In this document: positions 9,314 through 18,633 of the stretch, piece after piece | Layout: each line of letters opens with the position of its first letter | How positions within the stretch are numbered: the stretch's first letter is position 1 | Source: UBA7359 sp038142205 | Lineage (GTDB): Bacteria > Pseudomonadota > Gammaproteobacteria > Eutrophobiales > Eutrophobiaceae | DNA: 64,000 nucleotides | Assembly (NCBI GenBank): GCA_038142205.1 | Contig: JAYQJO010000001.1 | Span: 1,426,001-1,490,000 of the forward strand | Reading direction: 5' to 3' | Notes under the pieces: model-generated | Seen by the model: only the letters and a program-made list of their open reading frames with translations | What the model was told of the DNA's origin: nothing | Database searches by the model: none | Position numbers and translations under genes: made by a program

Positions 9314-10736
9314 TTACGACGCAGCTTCTGTACGCTGCATGCCTAATTTTCGCATTTTTTCTACCAGTGTTGTTCGTCCCATATTCAAGCGCTTCGCTGC
9401 ATGAGCTACAACTCCATTGGATTCATCTAATGCCTGTTTAATTAAACTCGCTTCGATTGAATTAATATGATCTTTTAAATCAACACCGTTTTTAGGTAAA
9501 CGTGGCATACGTAATGGTATGTCTGATTCAACTTCATCTGCTTCTGGTGGATTATCCAGGACTTCCTGTGCCTGATATTTTTCCGGAATATCATGTACAT
9601 CAATGACACCATTCGGGTAAAGAATAGAAAGACGTTCAATCAAGTTAGCAAGCTCACGAATATTACCCGGCCATGTATAATGCGCCAGAGAATCTATTGC
9701 GGACTGTGTTAAGGAAATACCAACGCCACCTTCATGCTCTAGCCTTTCTGTTAAATCGCAAATTAACATGGGCAAATCTTCAACGCGATCTTTTAATGCC
9801 GGCATATCAATTGGAAAAACATTGAGTCGATAAAACAGGTCTTCGCGAAAACGCCCGGCTTCAATCGCTGTCTCCAAATCTACATGCGTCGCAGCAATAA
9901 TGCGTACATCAGCAGCCATTGTTTTGTTACTGCCGACCCGTTCAAAGGTACGTTCTTGTAGAACACGAAGCAGTTTCACCTGCATCGGCAAACTCATATC
10001 ACCAATTTCATCGAGAAAAAGCGTACCACCTTCAGCCATCTCGAAACGCCCTTGCCGTGTACTTATTGCGCCGGTAAAAGCACCTTTTTCATGACCAAAT
10101 AATTCGCTTTCGAGCAAATCTGGCGGTATCGCACCACAATTAATAGGGACAAAAGGTTTATTTCTTCTCGAAGATTGATAGTGAATATTTACGGGCAACA
10201 ACTTCCTTACCCGAGCCTGATTCTCCCATAATTAATACATTAGCCGCAGTATCAGCAACTTTTTCAACCATGCGGCGTACACGTTTAACAGCGGTGCTTT
10301 TTCCACCCATGCTACGAAACAATTCCATTGAACGCGGGCTACCATCTTCATGTCTTGTTTGGCGATATATAAGAATTTGTTGAAGTACCGACTCTAATTG
10401 TTGGTAACGTAAAGGTAGGTCAACAGAGGCTATCGAACCAATATCCATTTCCTGATTAAATCGTGTTTTTATTTCCGGATTGTTAACTAATACGATAGGC
10501 ATGTAGGCATCGGTAGCCTTTATACTTCTAAAAACAGATAGCAACTCTTTACTGGAACCACAGTCTCCCAGAGCCACCATGATAATACCTTCGCTTTTAT
10601 CAAACTGCTTTTGCCACTTTTCAGGCTCTGATACTTGTACCGCATCATAGCCCATGAATTCCATAATCCCAGCGATGTGGTTTCTTTTTTTATTATCATT
10701 ATCAATAATAATGACTTTACCGTTTTCTGTCGCCAA
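9314..10736 (-). pseudogene. flrA: flrA/fleQ, flagellar master regulator, single-base frameshift
   Basis: This is the sigma54-dependent activator at the top of the polar flagellar hierarchy. The first frame starts at TTG 10736. It carries a FleQ-type receiver without a clear phosphoacceptor Asp, then the start of the AAA+ domain with Walker A GESGSGKE. It then diverges after VVAR. The correct continuation, NIHYQSSRRNKPFVPINCG, is one base out of frame. It runs through GAFTGA, the Walker B region LFLDEIGDM and a C-terminal Fis helix-turn-helix (AAKRLNMGRTTLVEKM) to 9314. The shift is explained by one extra A (T on the plus strand) in the three-base run at 10188-10190. Without it the protein would be about 474 residues, normal for FlrA. 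No start other than TTG is available in frame. Confidence 0.9.
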
Positions 10737-10881
10737 AAGTACTTTCCCCCCTGAAAATACATCTTAATAAATATGGCTAATTACTACATAGTTAAGCAGC
10801 TGTGGTTTGTAATGTCAAAATTTTGTCATTATTTTGAGATGAATTAAAAACTGAATGGAGAAAGAAAATGAATTAAAACGA

Positions 10882-10897
10882 CTTTAATAAAAGTCTT
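10882..10897 (-). terminator. Possible weak intrinsic terminator after the fliT-like gene
   Basis: The minus strand has a six-base-pair hairpin, GACTTT-TATT-AAAGTC, followed by GTTTTAATT. The stem is GC-poor, so strength is doubtful. It lies just after the stop of the fliT-like gene and about 150 bases before flrA, a sensible place to separate the two transcription units. Confidence 0.35.
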
Positions 10898-10927
10898 TCT
10901 GAAAGCGATGACTGTTTAATGCGGAAT

Positions 10928-11257
10928 TTATCTGTTGATATTACTGCCTTCTGGATAAGTGTTTTTCATCGCTTTCCCGACATGTAAGTTTTTAAGTTTT
11001 CTTGAAAGCTTTTCTTTCTCTTTGTTAAAAAATGCCGTTATTTTTTCATGGATCAACATCAATTGGGCCAATTCTTCCATGTTCTGTTCTGCAGCTTTAC
11101 GGGATTTCAATGCAAGAAAATAACTCTTCATTTTACGGGTATATTCGATCACTTTTTTTTGTAATTCATCTCTATCCAACTCATTTGATGAATGAATCAA
11201 ACTGTTACCCAGATTAACAAGCGCAGTAAAACTATCCTGACATGATGTTTGAGACAT
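10928..11257 (-). CDS. fliT: FliT-like flagellar export chaperone
   Basis: The product is 109 residues, nearly all charged helix (for example EYTRKMKSYFLALKSRK). FliT proteins are short helical chaperones for the filament cap FliD. They diverge quickly, so the name rests on length, composition and position directly after fliS in the flaG-fliD-fliS-fliT order. An equally safe label is a small helical protein of the filament operon. It lies 23 bases downstream of fliS. Confidence 0.6.
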   Translation of the reverse strand: MSQTSCQDSFTALVNLGNSLIHSSNELDRDELQKKVIEYTRKMKSYFLALKSRKAAEQNMEELAQLMLIHEKITAFFNKEKEKLSRKLKNLHVGKAMKNTYPEGSNINR

Positions 11258-11280
11258 AGCTCACTCCTAAAACAGAAAAA

Positions 11281-11721
11281 TTATGCTGCAGGTTGTTCAA
11301 TATTAGAGTGTTCTTGGGTCTGGACTGTTTGTGCAAGACCGTCCCATGCAGATTTAATTTCCATCAACAAACCTTGTACCTCATCAATAATCTGAATATC
11401 ATTTTTCAAATTGGCTTCCATTAATCGGTAAGTCATGTATTCATACAAACTTTCAAGGTTATTCGCTATAGAGCCACCCTTTTCATGATCCAGGCTATCG
11501 CGTAAACCTCCAATGATAGAAATAGCCATACTCAATTCATTGCCTTTCTTTTCAATATCATTATTTTTTAAATGACCTTTAGCTTGCGAAAGTTTCGTCA
11601 ATGCGCCATCAATTAACATTTGTATCAAACGATGAGGAGACGCACTCTCTATGCCAGATTGAACATTAATCTTTGCATACTCCTTCAATGCATTGATATT
11701 TCCAAGATTAGCGTTATACAT
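11281..11721 (-). CDS. fliS: Flagellin export chaperone FliS
   Basis: The product is 146 residues. FliS binds the disordered C-terminus of flagellin and prevents cytoplasmic polymerisation. The conserved N-terminal segment (YAKINVQSGIESASPHRLIQMLIDGAL) and the later YEYMTYRLMEAN helix are diagnostic. It sits between fliD and the fliT-like gene on the same strand, 44 bases after fliD. Confidence 0.95.
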   Translation of the reverse strand: MYNANLGNINALKEYAKINVQSGIESASPHRLIQMLIDGALTKLSQAKGHLKNNDIEKKGNELSMAISIIGGLRDSLDHEKGGSIANNLESLYEYMTYRLMEANLKNDIQIIDEVQGLLMEIKSAWDGLAQTVQTQEHSNIEQPAA

Positions 11722-11765
11722 TCGAATTCACCTCATAAAGTTTTATTTTTGATTTATACATTGTG

Positions 11766-13187
11766 TTATCGTTCACGACTGGTGATATTACTTATTGCTT
11801 CAAATTGTTGTGTTAAAAAACTACTGGTTGTATTAAGTTGCGCAACAATGGCATCCATCGCATTAAACTGTGCCAACAATCTTGTTTCAAGACTTTCAAG
11901 GCTTGCTTGTAGTGAGACAATATCTTCATATATGTCTTCAATTGTCGCGTTTAAACCTGCTGTTTTTGTATCGAGTAAACCATTCACTTTCACATACTCA
12001 TTGACAATACTATCAAGCTTGGTCGCAATACCATCGCTTGAAGAAAATAATTGCGCAACATCATCAAGATTACTCGTTAAAACGGAATCAAGTTTAGTTG
12101 AATTTATTGAGAGTGTTCCGTCACTACTAGTAGTAATACCAAGATCAACCAATGTCGAAAAATCACCATTGATACCTGATACAGATTCCGAAAGTTGTTT
12201 TCTGATTTGATTACTTAAATTACGGGTTGTTGAATCGCCCAAAAGTACTGCTGCTTCACCAGTAGCCGGATCAAACTCAGTCACATCATTAATAAATGTT
12301 CTTAATGTATTGTAATTCGATACAAAGTTTTCAATATTCGTTTTAATAGTCGGCACATCCGTATCTACCGTTAGACTATAATTAACACCGGAGTCCGCTT
12401 TATTAACGGTAATTGTAACGCCTTCAATAGCATCCGTTACAGTATTTGAAGAACTTAATACTCTTTGTCCATCTATATATATATCGGCATCAACTGCCGC
12501 ATTAATTTGAGTTAAACGTTCAGGTGTTGTCGCATCAGAAGTATCGTAATAAAAAGCAGACAACCCTGACGCATCGGTGTCATTAGCATCGGCATCGTCT
12601 ATCGTTACCGTTATCTGATTATCCGTACCTGACTGATCCGAGCTTAAAATAAGTTTTGCTTCGGTTCCGCCCATACCATCATCGACATTAACGACCGTTG
12701 TAGATACACCCTTATTATCAGTGGCATTATTTATAGCACTACTTATTTGAGTCAGTGTGTCATTAGCACTATCAATGACGACATTAAAGCTTTCGTTACC
12801 CACTGAAATCGTGAGTGTTCCGGTACCAACCTCTGTATCTTGATCTGTAAAACCGCTGGTTAATAACTTTTGAGACTCAGCCAAGGCTCTGACTTCAATA
12901 TTGAATGTTCCCGGTGCAACTGAACCGGAAGATGTCGCAGTAAAAATTGAGGTGTCTGATGAGGTTAATGTATTTGATTCGAAATTTGATGTTGTTTTCA
13001 AGAATGATAATGACGATGCGAACGTAGACAGGGTACTTTTTAACGCACCAAATGCAGATACTTCAAATTGAGTATCCGACCGTTTATTAGTCAGTAAGAG
13101 TGTTTTTGCATCACCTTCAGCAGAAACAAGGCTGCTTACTATTGAATCAACATCCAATCCCGATCCAATGCCGGTGGCTGAAATCAT
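11766..13187 (-). CDS. fliD: Flagellar filament cap protein FliD
   Basis: The product is 473 residues, full length. FliD forms the cap under which flagellin subunits insert at the tip. The N-terminal ATGIGSGLDVDSIV motif and a C-terminal coiled coil are classic for the family. A flagellin-IN-type segment (FNVVIDSANDTLTQISSAIN) lies near residue 135. The N- and C-terminal helices are both intact. Confidence 0.96.
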   Translation of the reverse strand: MISATGIGSGLDVDSIVSSLVSAEGDAKTLLLTNKRSDTQFEVSAFGALKSTLSTFASSLSFLKTTSNFESNTLTSSDTSIFTATSSGSVAPGTFNIEVRALAESQKLLTSGFTDQDTEVGTGTLTISVGNESFNVVIDSANDTLTQISSAINNATDNKGVSTTVVNVDDGMGGTEAKLILSSDQSGTDNQITVTIDDADANDTDASGLSAFYYDTSDATTPERLTQINAAVDADIYIDGQRVLSSSNTVTDAIEGVTITVNKADSGVNYSLTVDTDVPTIKTNIENFVSNYNTLRTFINDVTEFDPATGEAAVLLGDSTTRNLSNQIRKQLSESVSGINGDFSTLVDLGITTSSDGTLSINSTKLDSVLTSNLDDVAQLFSSSDGIATKLDSIVNEYVKVNGLLDTKTAGLNATIEDIYEDIVSLQASLESLETRLLAQFNAMDAIVAQLNTTSSFLTQQFEAISNITSRER

Positions 13188-13224
13188 AACAACTCCTATT
13201 ACATAATTACTTTATGTTGCTAAT

Positions 13225-13238
13225 GCAGAAAACAGACC
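13225..13238 (-). promoter_or_regulatory. Candidate sigma54-type promoter before fliD
   Basis: The minus strand reads TTGGTCTGTTTTCTGCA, with GG and GC ten bases apart. The match around -24 is poorer than at flrB or flgB. It lies about 40 bases upstream of the fliD start, abutting the end of flaG. It is weaker than the other sigma sites in the window. Confidence 0.4.
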
Positions 13239-13240
13239 AA

Positions 13241-13633
13241 CTATACTTCCGCATTGAGTAACATACCCACTGTTTGATTTAAGTGTTGTGCGACACTGAC
13301 AAATTCGTCCGATGGAATAGTTCGAATTGTTTTCTTACTCTCGCTATCAATAACCTGAATAACTGTTTCACCCGTTTGTTCATCTATACTGAAATGTAAG
13401 TCACGCTTCAAACTCTGAACATGCTTGTTCATATTATCTGCGGCCAGTATAAGTTCCTCATTCGGGATACTGGCAGAGTCCTTTTCAGATGGCAGAGCTT
13501 GTTCATTAATGGACAAGTTTTGCCGTGCTTGACTCCTGTCTGTCTCAAGTACCGCACCTTGTTTCTGAACAATACTTGTTTCAGTAACATGAGACACTGC
13601 ACGTCTCGTTTCTGTGGTAACTTCAGTAGGCAT
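13241..13633 (-). CDS. flaG: FlaG family protein
   Basis: The product is 130 residues. FlaG is encoded between flagellin and fliD in polar flagellates and affects filament length; its mechanism is not settled. The N-terminal half is variable. The C-terminal half carries the conserved LHFSIDEQTGETVIQVID..IRTIPSDEF core of the family. It is preceded by a good ribosome binding site (AGGAGG) and lies downstream of the fliC terminator. Confidence 0.9.
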   Translation of the reverse strand: MPTEVTTETRRAVSHVTETSIVQKQGAVLETDRSQARQNLSINEQALPSEKDSASIPNEELILAADNMNKHVQSLKRDLHFSIDEQTGETVIQVIDSESKKTIRTIPSDEFVSVAQHLNQTVGMLLNAEV

Positions 13634-13670
13634 AATTAATTACCTCCTAAACTAAAAACAAAACCATTAA

Positions 13671-13702
13671 AATGCAGCCGGGTCATTAACCCGACTGCAT
13701 TT
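13671..13702 (-). terminator. Intrinsic terminator of fliC
   Basis: On the minus strand an 11-base-pair stem (TGCAGTCGGGT paired with ACCCGGCTGCA, one G-T pair) with a five-base loop is followed by TTTT. It is near-symmetric and also has A residues on the other side. It lies 40 bases after the fliC stop and before flaG, so flagellin would be mostly monocistronic with some read-through. Confidence 0.82.
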
Positions 13703-13741
13703 TTACTGCTTGTACTCACTCTATTCATGTACCTATTACTA

Positions 13742-16210
13742 TTATTGTAATAGTGACAATACTAATTGAGGTTGAGCGTTAGCTTGTGACAAAATTGAGA
13801 TGCCTGCTTGTTGCAAGATTTGCGCTTTGGTCAAAGCCGCTGTTTCCTGAGCGAAATCAGCATCCTGAATTCGACTACGAGCAGCTGAGAGGTTTTCAGC
13901 AGTTGTAGATAATGAGCTTACAACTGATTCGAAACGACTTTGTATCGCACCTAAATCACCTCGGCTACGGTTAATCGTATCCAATGCCGCATCAACAGAA
14001 ATTATCGCTGCGTTAGCACCTGAAACAGTACTTACATCAGTATCAGCAATTGTAGTTCCTGATAGAGAAGCATTAGTAGTACCAGCCGTTAGACCAGCAT
14101 TAGCCGCATTAGCACCGCCAATTTCTAGGTTAACACCATTATCTGTAGCTATAGATACAGTACCGTAAAGCGTTTCACTTGAACCTCCACCAGCTGCACC
14201 ACCGGCTAAACCTTCACCAGCATCTGAATCCGAACCACTATCTGAAATTGAGATATTGCTACCATCATCTTTAGTAATAGTGAGCGTAGTACCACTGTAG
14301 CTTGAGCTATAGCCACTTAGTGCATCTACCAATCCGGCCAGTTCGGCGCCTGTGATAGATCCATTGGCACCATCTATCGTAAAATCCAGTGACGTTCCAT
14401 CAATGCTGAATGAGTAAGTTGGCGCAGTTGCTTCTGCAGCAGTCGTACCATTTGTAGATGTTTCTATAGAAGCACCATCAAGTTGACCGGCAGTGCCACC
14501 AAAGTTACTCGTGATATTTAAAGAAGAATCAGCACCATCGTTACGGGTTATAACAAGGTCCGCACCATACGTGGTTCCTGTATAACTGTAGTTACCACTG
14601 GTATCGTTATCAATAAAGTTTGTAATAGCTGTTGATAGCGCTGCAGCGTTAACAGTCGTTGATGCGCCAGCTACACCTGCAGTACTGATAATCTGGTTCC
14701 CATCAAGTTCAACAGTGAACGTATCAGCAACAGCAGCAGCACCGGTTGTCGTCGTTGTACCAGCAGCAAAATCCGCTATTGATTGTGCACCACTATCAAC
14801 GTCACCATCAAAGGCACTGACTACGACATCACTTGTACCACCGGCATTATTACTGGTAATGACAAGACGGTCAGCAACTACCGTAGCAGTCGCACCGGCT
14901 AATTGACCATTGACAGAAGCTAGAAACCCTGTCTGATTAGTCGTATCGGTATTCAGTGTAACTGTTTGAGCAGCACCACCATCAACGGCTACATTGAAAG
15001 AGACCTGTTGTGCGCTGAAGTCATATTGTGAACGACCATCTACAGTCTCTGTACCTACGGTAAAGTCAGTAACCGATGTCGTGTTACCATCAAGGTCACC
15101 GTCATAGTTGCTCACGGTTACTTGACGAGCAGAGCCTGCTGTATCTGCGGTAAGGGTTAATTTACCACCAACTAATGATGCGGTTACATCAGCAGTACCT
15201 GCACCAATATCAGCATTAATTTCAGCAATGACACCAGTTGTGTTAGTTAAGTTAGTATTTAAAGTAACAGTAGAAGTACCGCCATTACCATCAGCAATAT
15301 CAAACGTAACCGTATCAGTTGAATAATCCGTTGCAACCAGGTTATTTGTTGCAGTATGAGTTGAAGAACTTGCTGCCAATGCTGTTGCTAGCGCAGCACT
15401 GCCTGTATGGACTTCGGCTACCGCATTCGCTGCATTAGAAACAGCACTCGTAAAAACACTTGCACTCGTATCTAATGTAGTTGCTGTTTCTACAGTAGCA
15501 GATGAAACAGTATTAAACGTTGTTGTTGATGTATTGGTTGCTGTAGCAGTCACATCCGATGCAGCATTATTAATGGCTGTTGCTATTGCTGCCGCATCAC
15601 GAGAAGTAGCTGCAACCGCATTACCATTAACAGTTAAATCACCAGTGCTTAATGCAGCGGCAACAGCTGTTCCACTAACTGAAGTTGTATTAGCCTGACC
15701 TAAGTCAGCCGTTCTTGAACTTGCGATTGAAGCAACGTTAATTGTTTGTCCAGAGTTCGCACCAACCTGAAATTGTTGAGACGTAAATGAACCATCTAAC
15801 AAACTAACACCGTTAAAACTGGATGAAACAGAAATACGATCTATTTCTGCAATTAACTGTGATGCTTCAGCTTGTAGAGCCTGACGGTCACTAGTGCTGT
15901 TCGTTGCGTTAGCTGATTGAACAGCTAACTCACGAATACGTTGCAGACCAGTTGTCACTGCAGCTAAATCTCCTTCCGCTGTTTGAGCTAATGAAATACC
16001 ATCATTGGCGTTTCGAGCAGCCTGATTAAGACCACGAATTTGCGCAGTCATTCTATTAGAAATAGCGAGACCAGCAGCGTCGTCTTTGGCGCTGTTGATT
16101 CGCAGACCTGATGAGAGCCTTTGTAGAGACGTAGCTAAAGTTGAACCTGTGTTATTCAAGTTCCTCTGCGCATTCAAAGACAATACGTTAGTACCAATCA
16201 CTTGAGGCAT
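13742..16210 (-). CDS. fliC: Flagellin FliC, enlarged (822 residues)
   Basis: This is the filament subunit, exported by the flagellar type III system. The D0/D1 helices are canonical: residues 1-165 (MPQVIGTNVLSLNAQRNL, RLSSGLRINSAKDDAAG) and the last about 100 (RSRGDLGAIQSRFESV to ILSQANAQPQLVLSLLQ). Between them lie some 550 residues of Thr/Ala/Ser/Gly/Asp-rich surface sequence, far more than in the common 280-500-residue flagellins. Within it I see at least four hook-IN-like modules, starting near residues 299, 401, 495 and 600; the first two are clearly tandem copies of each other. The surface region has abundant Ser/Thr and no visible Cys. It has its own sigma28 promoter and terminator, with a ribosome binding site (AGGAG) before the ATG. 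Confidence 0.96.
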   Translation of the reverse strand: MPQVIGTNVLSLNAQRNLNNTGSTLATSLQRLSSGLRINSAKDDAAGLAISNRMTAQIRGLNQAARNANDGISLAQTAEGDLAAVTTGLQRIRELAVQSANATNSTSDRQALQAEASQLIAEIDRISVSSSFNGVSLLDGSFTSQQFQVGANSGQTINVASIASSRTADLGQANTTSVSGTAVAAALSTGDLTVNGNAVAATSRDAAAIATAINNAASDVTATATNTSTTTFNTVSSATVETATTLDTSASVFTSAVSNAANAVAEVHTGSAALATALAASSSTHTATNNLVATDYSTDTVTFDIADGNGGTSTVTLNTNLTNTTGVIAEINADIGAGTADVTASLVGGKLTLTADTAGSARQVTVSNYDGDLDGNTTSVTDFTVGTETVDGRSQYDFSAQQVSFNVAVDGGAAQTVTLNTDTTNQTGFLASVNGQLAGATATVVADRLVITSNNAGGTSDVVVSAFDGDVDSGAQSIADFAAGTTTTTGAAAVADTFTVELDGNQIISTAGVAGASTTVNAAALSTAITNFIDNDTSGNYSYTGTTYGADLVITRNDGADSSLNITSNFGGTAGQLDGASIETSTNGTTAAEATAPTYSFSIDGTSLDFTIDGANGSITGAELAGLVDALSGYSSSYSGTTLTITKDDGSNISISDSGSDSDAGEGLAGGAAGGGSSETLYGTVSIATDNGVNLEIGGANAANAGLTAGTTNASLSGTTIADTDVSTVSGANAAIISVDAALDTINRSRGDLGAIQSRFESVVSSLSTTAENLSAARSRIQDADFAQETAALTKAQILQQAGISILSQANAQPQLVLSLLQ

Positions 16211-16326
16211 AATTCTATACTCCTTTTAATCACTTTATTGAATCGCTTGGTTATCAATAAAGTTGAGCTTAATTTTTAGCAGATATATTGACTAAAAACT
16301 GTCGATATTCACCGCTTCCGATTAGC

Positions 16327-16353
16327 TTATCGGGAGATCTAAAAAAAACTTTA
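16327..16353 (-). promoter_or_regulatory. Sigma28 (FliA) promoter of fliC
   Basis: The minus strand reads TAAAGTTT, then 11 bases, then CCCGATAA, against the sigma28 consensus TAAAGTTT-N11-GCCGATAA: one mismatch, correct spacing. It lies about 115 bases upstream of the fliC ATG, leaving a leader of roughly 110 bases. Confidence 0.93.
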
Positions 16354-16502
16354 ACTAATTTTGGCTTTTAAATGTGATTTAAGTCATGTTTTTAAATTCA
16401 ATGACTTAGATAGGATCAGGACTCACTAGAAATAGAAAATGTATGAATTTCAGGTATGTTTGTTGCTTTATTTTTGTACTTAAAACTATTAATTCCAGAT
16501 CA

Positions 16503-18608
16503 ATGAACGCAAAACCTGCCAGAAGAAGTAAACCTTTATCTAAAAAACATGCTGCTCGTCAGGAAACCTTATTGCAAGATGCGATTACAAAGTTTAAATC
16601 AGGTTTGCTGCTCGAGGCAGGAAACAGTTGCCAGACTATTCTGAATAAATATCCAGCTTATGCAGACGCAAAACATTTATTAGGAATAATTTTATTTCAA
16701 CTTGGTGATAGAAAAAATGCCATTATATTATTGGAAGAAACGCTTTTAATAAAACCCAATTTTTTAGATGCGAAAAATAATCTTGGAAACATCTATTTTC
16801 AGTCTGAAAAATATGAAAACGCCATTGCTATATTTAAATCAATCATTAAACAAAACCCTGAGTTGGCATCAGCCTACTTCAGTTTAGGAAATGTTTATGT
16901 GGCAACAAACAATATAAATGATGCGATACAAAACTATCAAAAAGCAATATCACTAAATCCAGTCTATGCAGAAGCTCTAAATAATTTAGGCACAGCCTAT
17001 CTCGGTTTAAATAAAACTAAACAAGCTTTAGAGCATTTCGAACAGGCCGTGAAGTTAGCACCTGATTTTGCTGATGCTTATAATAATATTGGTAATTGCC
17101 TTAAAGTATTAAACCGGAATGAAAAAGCTATCGATAATTATAAAAAGGCAATAAAACTTAGACCTGACTTTGCCGTTGCCTTTTCTAACTTGGGGAATAT
17201 TTATCAAGAGCTGGGGCAATTAGGAAATGCAATCGACTATTACAAACAGTCCTTAGCTATCAATCCAGCTGATGTTGAATCTTATTACAAACTAAGCAGT
17301 GCTTTACGCGATACTGGAGCAATAGAAGACGCTATTATCTACCTAAAGAAAACTATTGAGTTAAAGCCCGATCATTACGATGCGCACAATAACCTGGGTA
17401 ATATTTATTATAATAATAATCACAATGATGATGCTATTACTGAATATAAAATCGCATTATCGATAAACCCGAGCTACGCAGAAGCATATAATAATTGGGG
17501 AAATGTATTGTTTGAAAACGGCAGTGTTAACGAAGCTATTGAGAAATATGAAAAGGCCCTGCAATTAAAACCGGGTTTATCTCAGGCTCATAAACATCTT
17601 GCCATCGCAAAACCGGATGAAAAACACATTGATAAAATAGAAAAACAGCTAAACAAACCTAACTTAAGTGATTTCGATTGTATGAATTATCACTTTGCAC
17701 TAGGTACTATCTATAATCACATAAAATCGTATTCATGTGCCTTTCAACACTTTGGTAATGGTAATCAAATCGTACGGAAAATGCTTGATTACAGCGCTGA
17801 TGAACATTCAGAATATATCAACAAACTCATTAAAATTTATTCAACAGATTTTTTTCAGCATAACACCATTTGCGGTTCCGAATCTGAACGCCCTGTTTTT
17901 ATAGTCGGCATGCCTCGTTCTGGGACAACTCTGATAGAGCAAATATTATCATCTCACTCTGAAACTTTCGGTGCAGGTGAGTTAACAAGACTACATCAGA
18001 TAGAAACGTCTTTTAAGAAGAATATTGATTCCAATTTAGATTATCCTGAATGTATAACTTCAATTAAAAAACAGGAATTAGAAAATATCAGTCATGACTA
18101 TCTTGACCTATTAAACTCATTTTCAATTGAAGCAAGCCGGATAACAGATAAATTGCCTGACAATTTCCTCAGAATAGGTTTAATTAAATTACTTTTCCCA
18201 AATGCTAAAATTATTCATTGTGAACGTAATACACTAGATACTTGTACTTCGATCTATTTAACTTATTTTACCAAGGGCAATAAATATTCTTTCGATCTTA
18301 TTGATATCGGTCGCTATTACCTTGATTACGAAAGGTTAATGTTACATTGGCACACATTATTTCCCGGGCAAATCTATGATGTAAAATATGAAGACTTAAT
18401 TACCGATCAGGAAAATAGCAGTCGTCAATTAATCGACTATATCAATCTTGAATGGGAGGATGCCTGCCTTAATTTTCATAACAATGATCGTGAAGTGAAA
18501 ACAGCAAGTAACTTACAAGTACGACAACCCATTTACAATAATTCTGTTGAACGATGGAAGCGCTACGAACAAGACTTACAGCCATTAATCGACATACTTA
18601 AAAAGTAA
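16503..18608 (+). CDS. TPR-repeat sulfotransferase family protein
   Basis: The product is about 701 residues from ATG 16503; ATG 16443 would add 20 residues with a short hydrophobic stretch. The N-terminal 370 residues are about ten consecutive tetratricopeptide repeats (spacing 34, signatures such as AYNNIGNCLKVLNRNEKAI). The C-terminal 250 residues are a PAPS-dependent sulfotransferase domain: the 5'-phosphosulfate loop FIVGMPRSGTTLIEQIL and the 3'-phosphate region CERNTLDTCTSIY are both present. The only plus-strand gene between fliC and flgL, it converges on flgL. Family knowledge says sulfate transfer to a hydroxyl of a glycan or protein. Flagellin or its glycan as the acceptor is inference from position. 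No sigma28 or sigma54 site was found upstream. Confidence 0.85.
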   Translation: MNAKPARRSKPLSKKHAARQETLLQDAITKFKSGLLLEAGNSCQTILNKYPAYADAKHLLGIILFQLGDRKNAIILLEETLLIKPNFLDAKNNLGNIYFQSEKYENAIAIFKSIIKQNPELASAYFSLGNVYVATNNINDAIQNYQKAISLNPVYAEALNNLGTAYLGLNKTKQALEHFEQAVKLAPDFADAYNNIGNCLKVLNRNEKAIDNYKKAIKLRPDFAVAFSNLGNIYQELGQLGNAIDYYKQSLAINPADVESYYKLSSALRDTGAIEDAIIYLKKTIELKPDHYDAHNNLGNIYYNNNHNDDAITEYKIALSINPSYAEAYNNWGNVLFENGSVNEAIEKYEKALQLKPGLSQAHKHLAIAKPDEKHIDKIEKQLNKPNLSDFDCMNYHFALGTIYNHIKSYSCAFQHFGNGNQIVRKMLDYSADEHSEYINKLIKIYSTDFFQHNTICGSESERPVFIVGMPRSGTTLIEQILSSHSETFGAGELTRLHQIETSFKKNIDSNLDYPECITSIKKQELENISHDYLDLLNSFSIEASRITDKLPDNFLRIGLIKLLFPNAKIIHCERNTLDTCTSIYLTYFTKGNKYSFDLIDIGRYYLDYERLMLHWHTLFPGQIYDVKYEDLITDQENSSRQLIDYINLEWEDACLNFHNNDREVKTASNLQVRQPIYNNSVERWKRYEQDLQPLIDILKK

Positions 18609-18633
18609 AAATATAAAAAACTATTTTATAAGC

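Noticed and set aside
11620..12210. Long plus-strand reading frame (196 residues) opposite fliD
   Set aside because: It lies antisense to the conserved fliD C-terminus, has no family resemblance and no ribosome binding site.
14000..15600. CRISPR-like or tandem DNA repeat array in the fliC region
   Set aside because: The repetition is protein-level modules and biased Thr/Ala/Gly codons inside one open flagellin frame, without regular repeat-spacer units.
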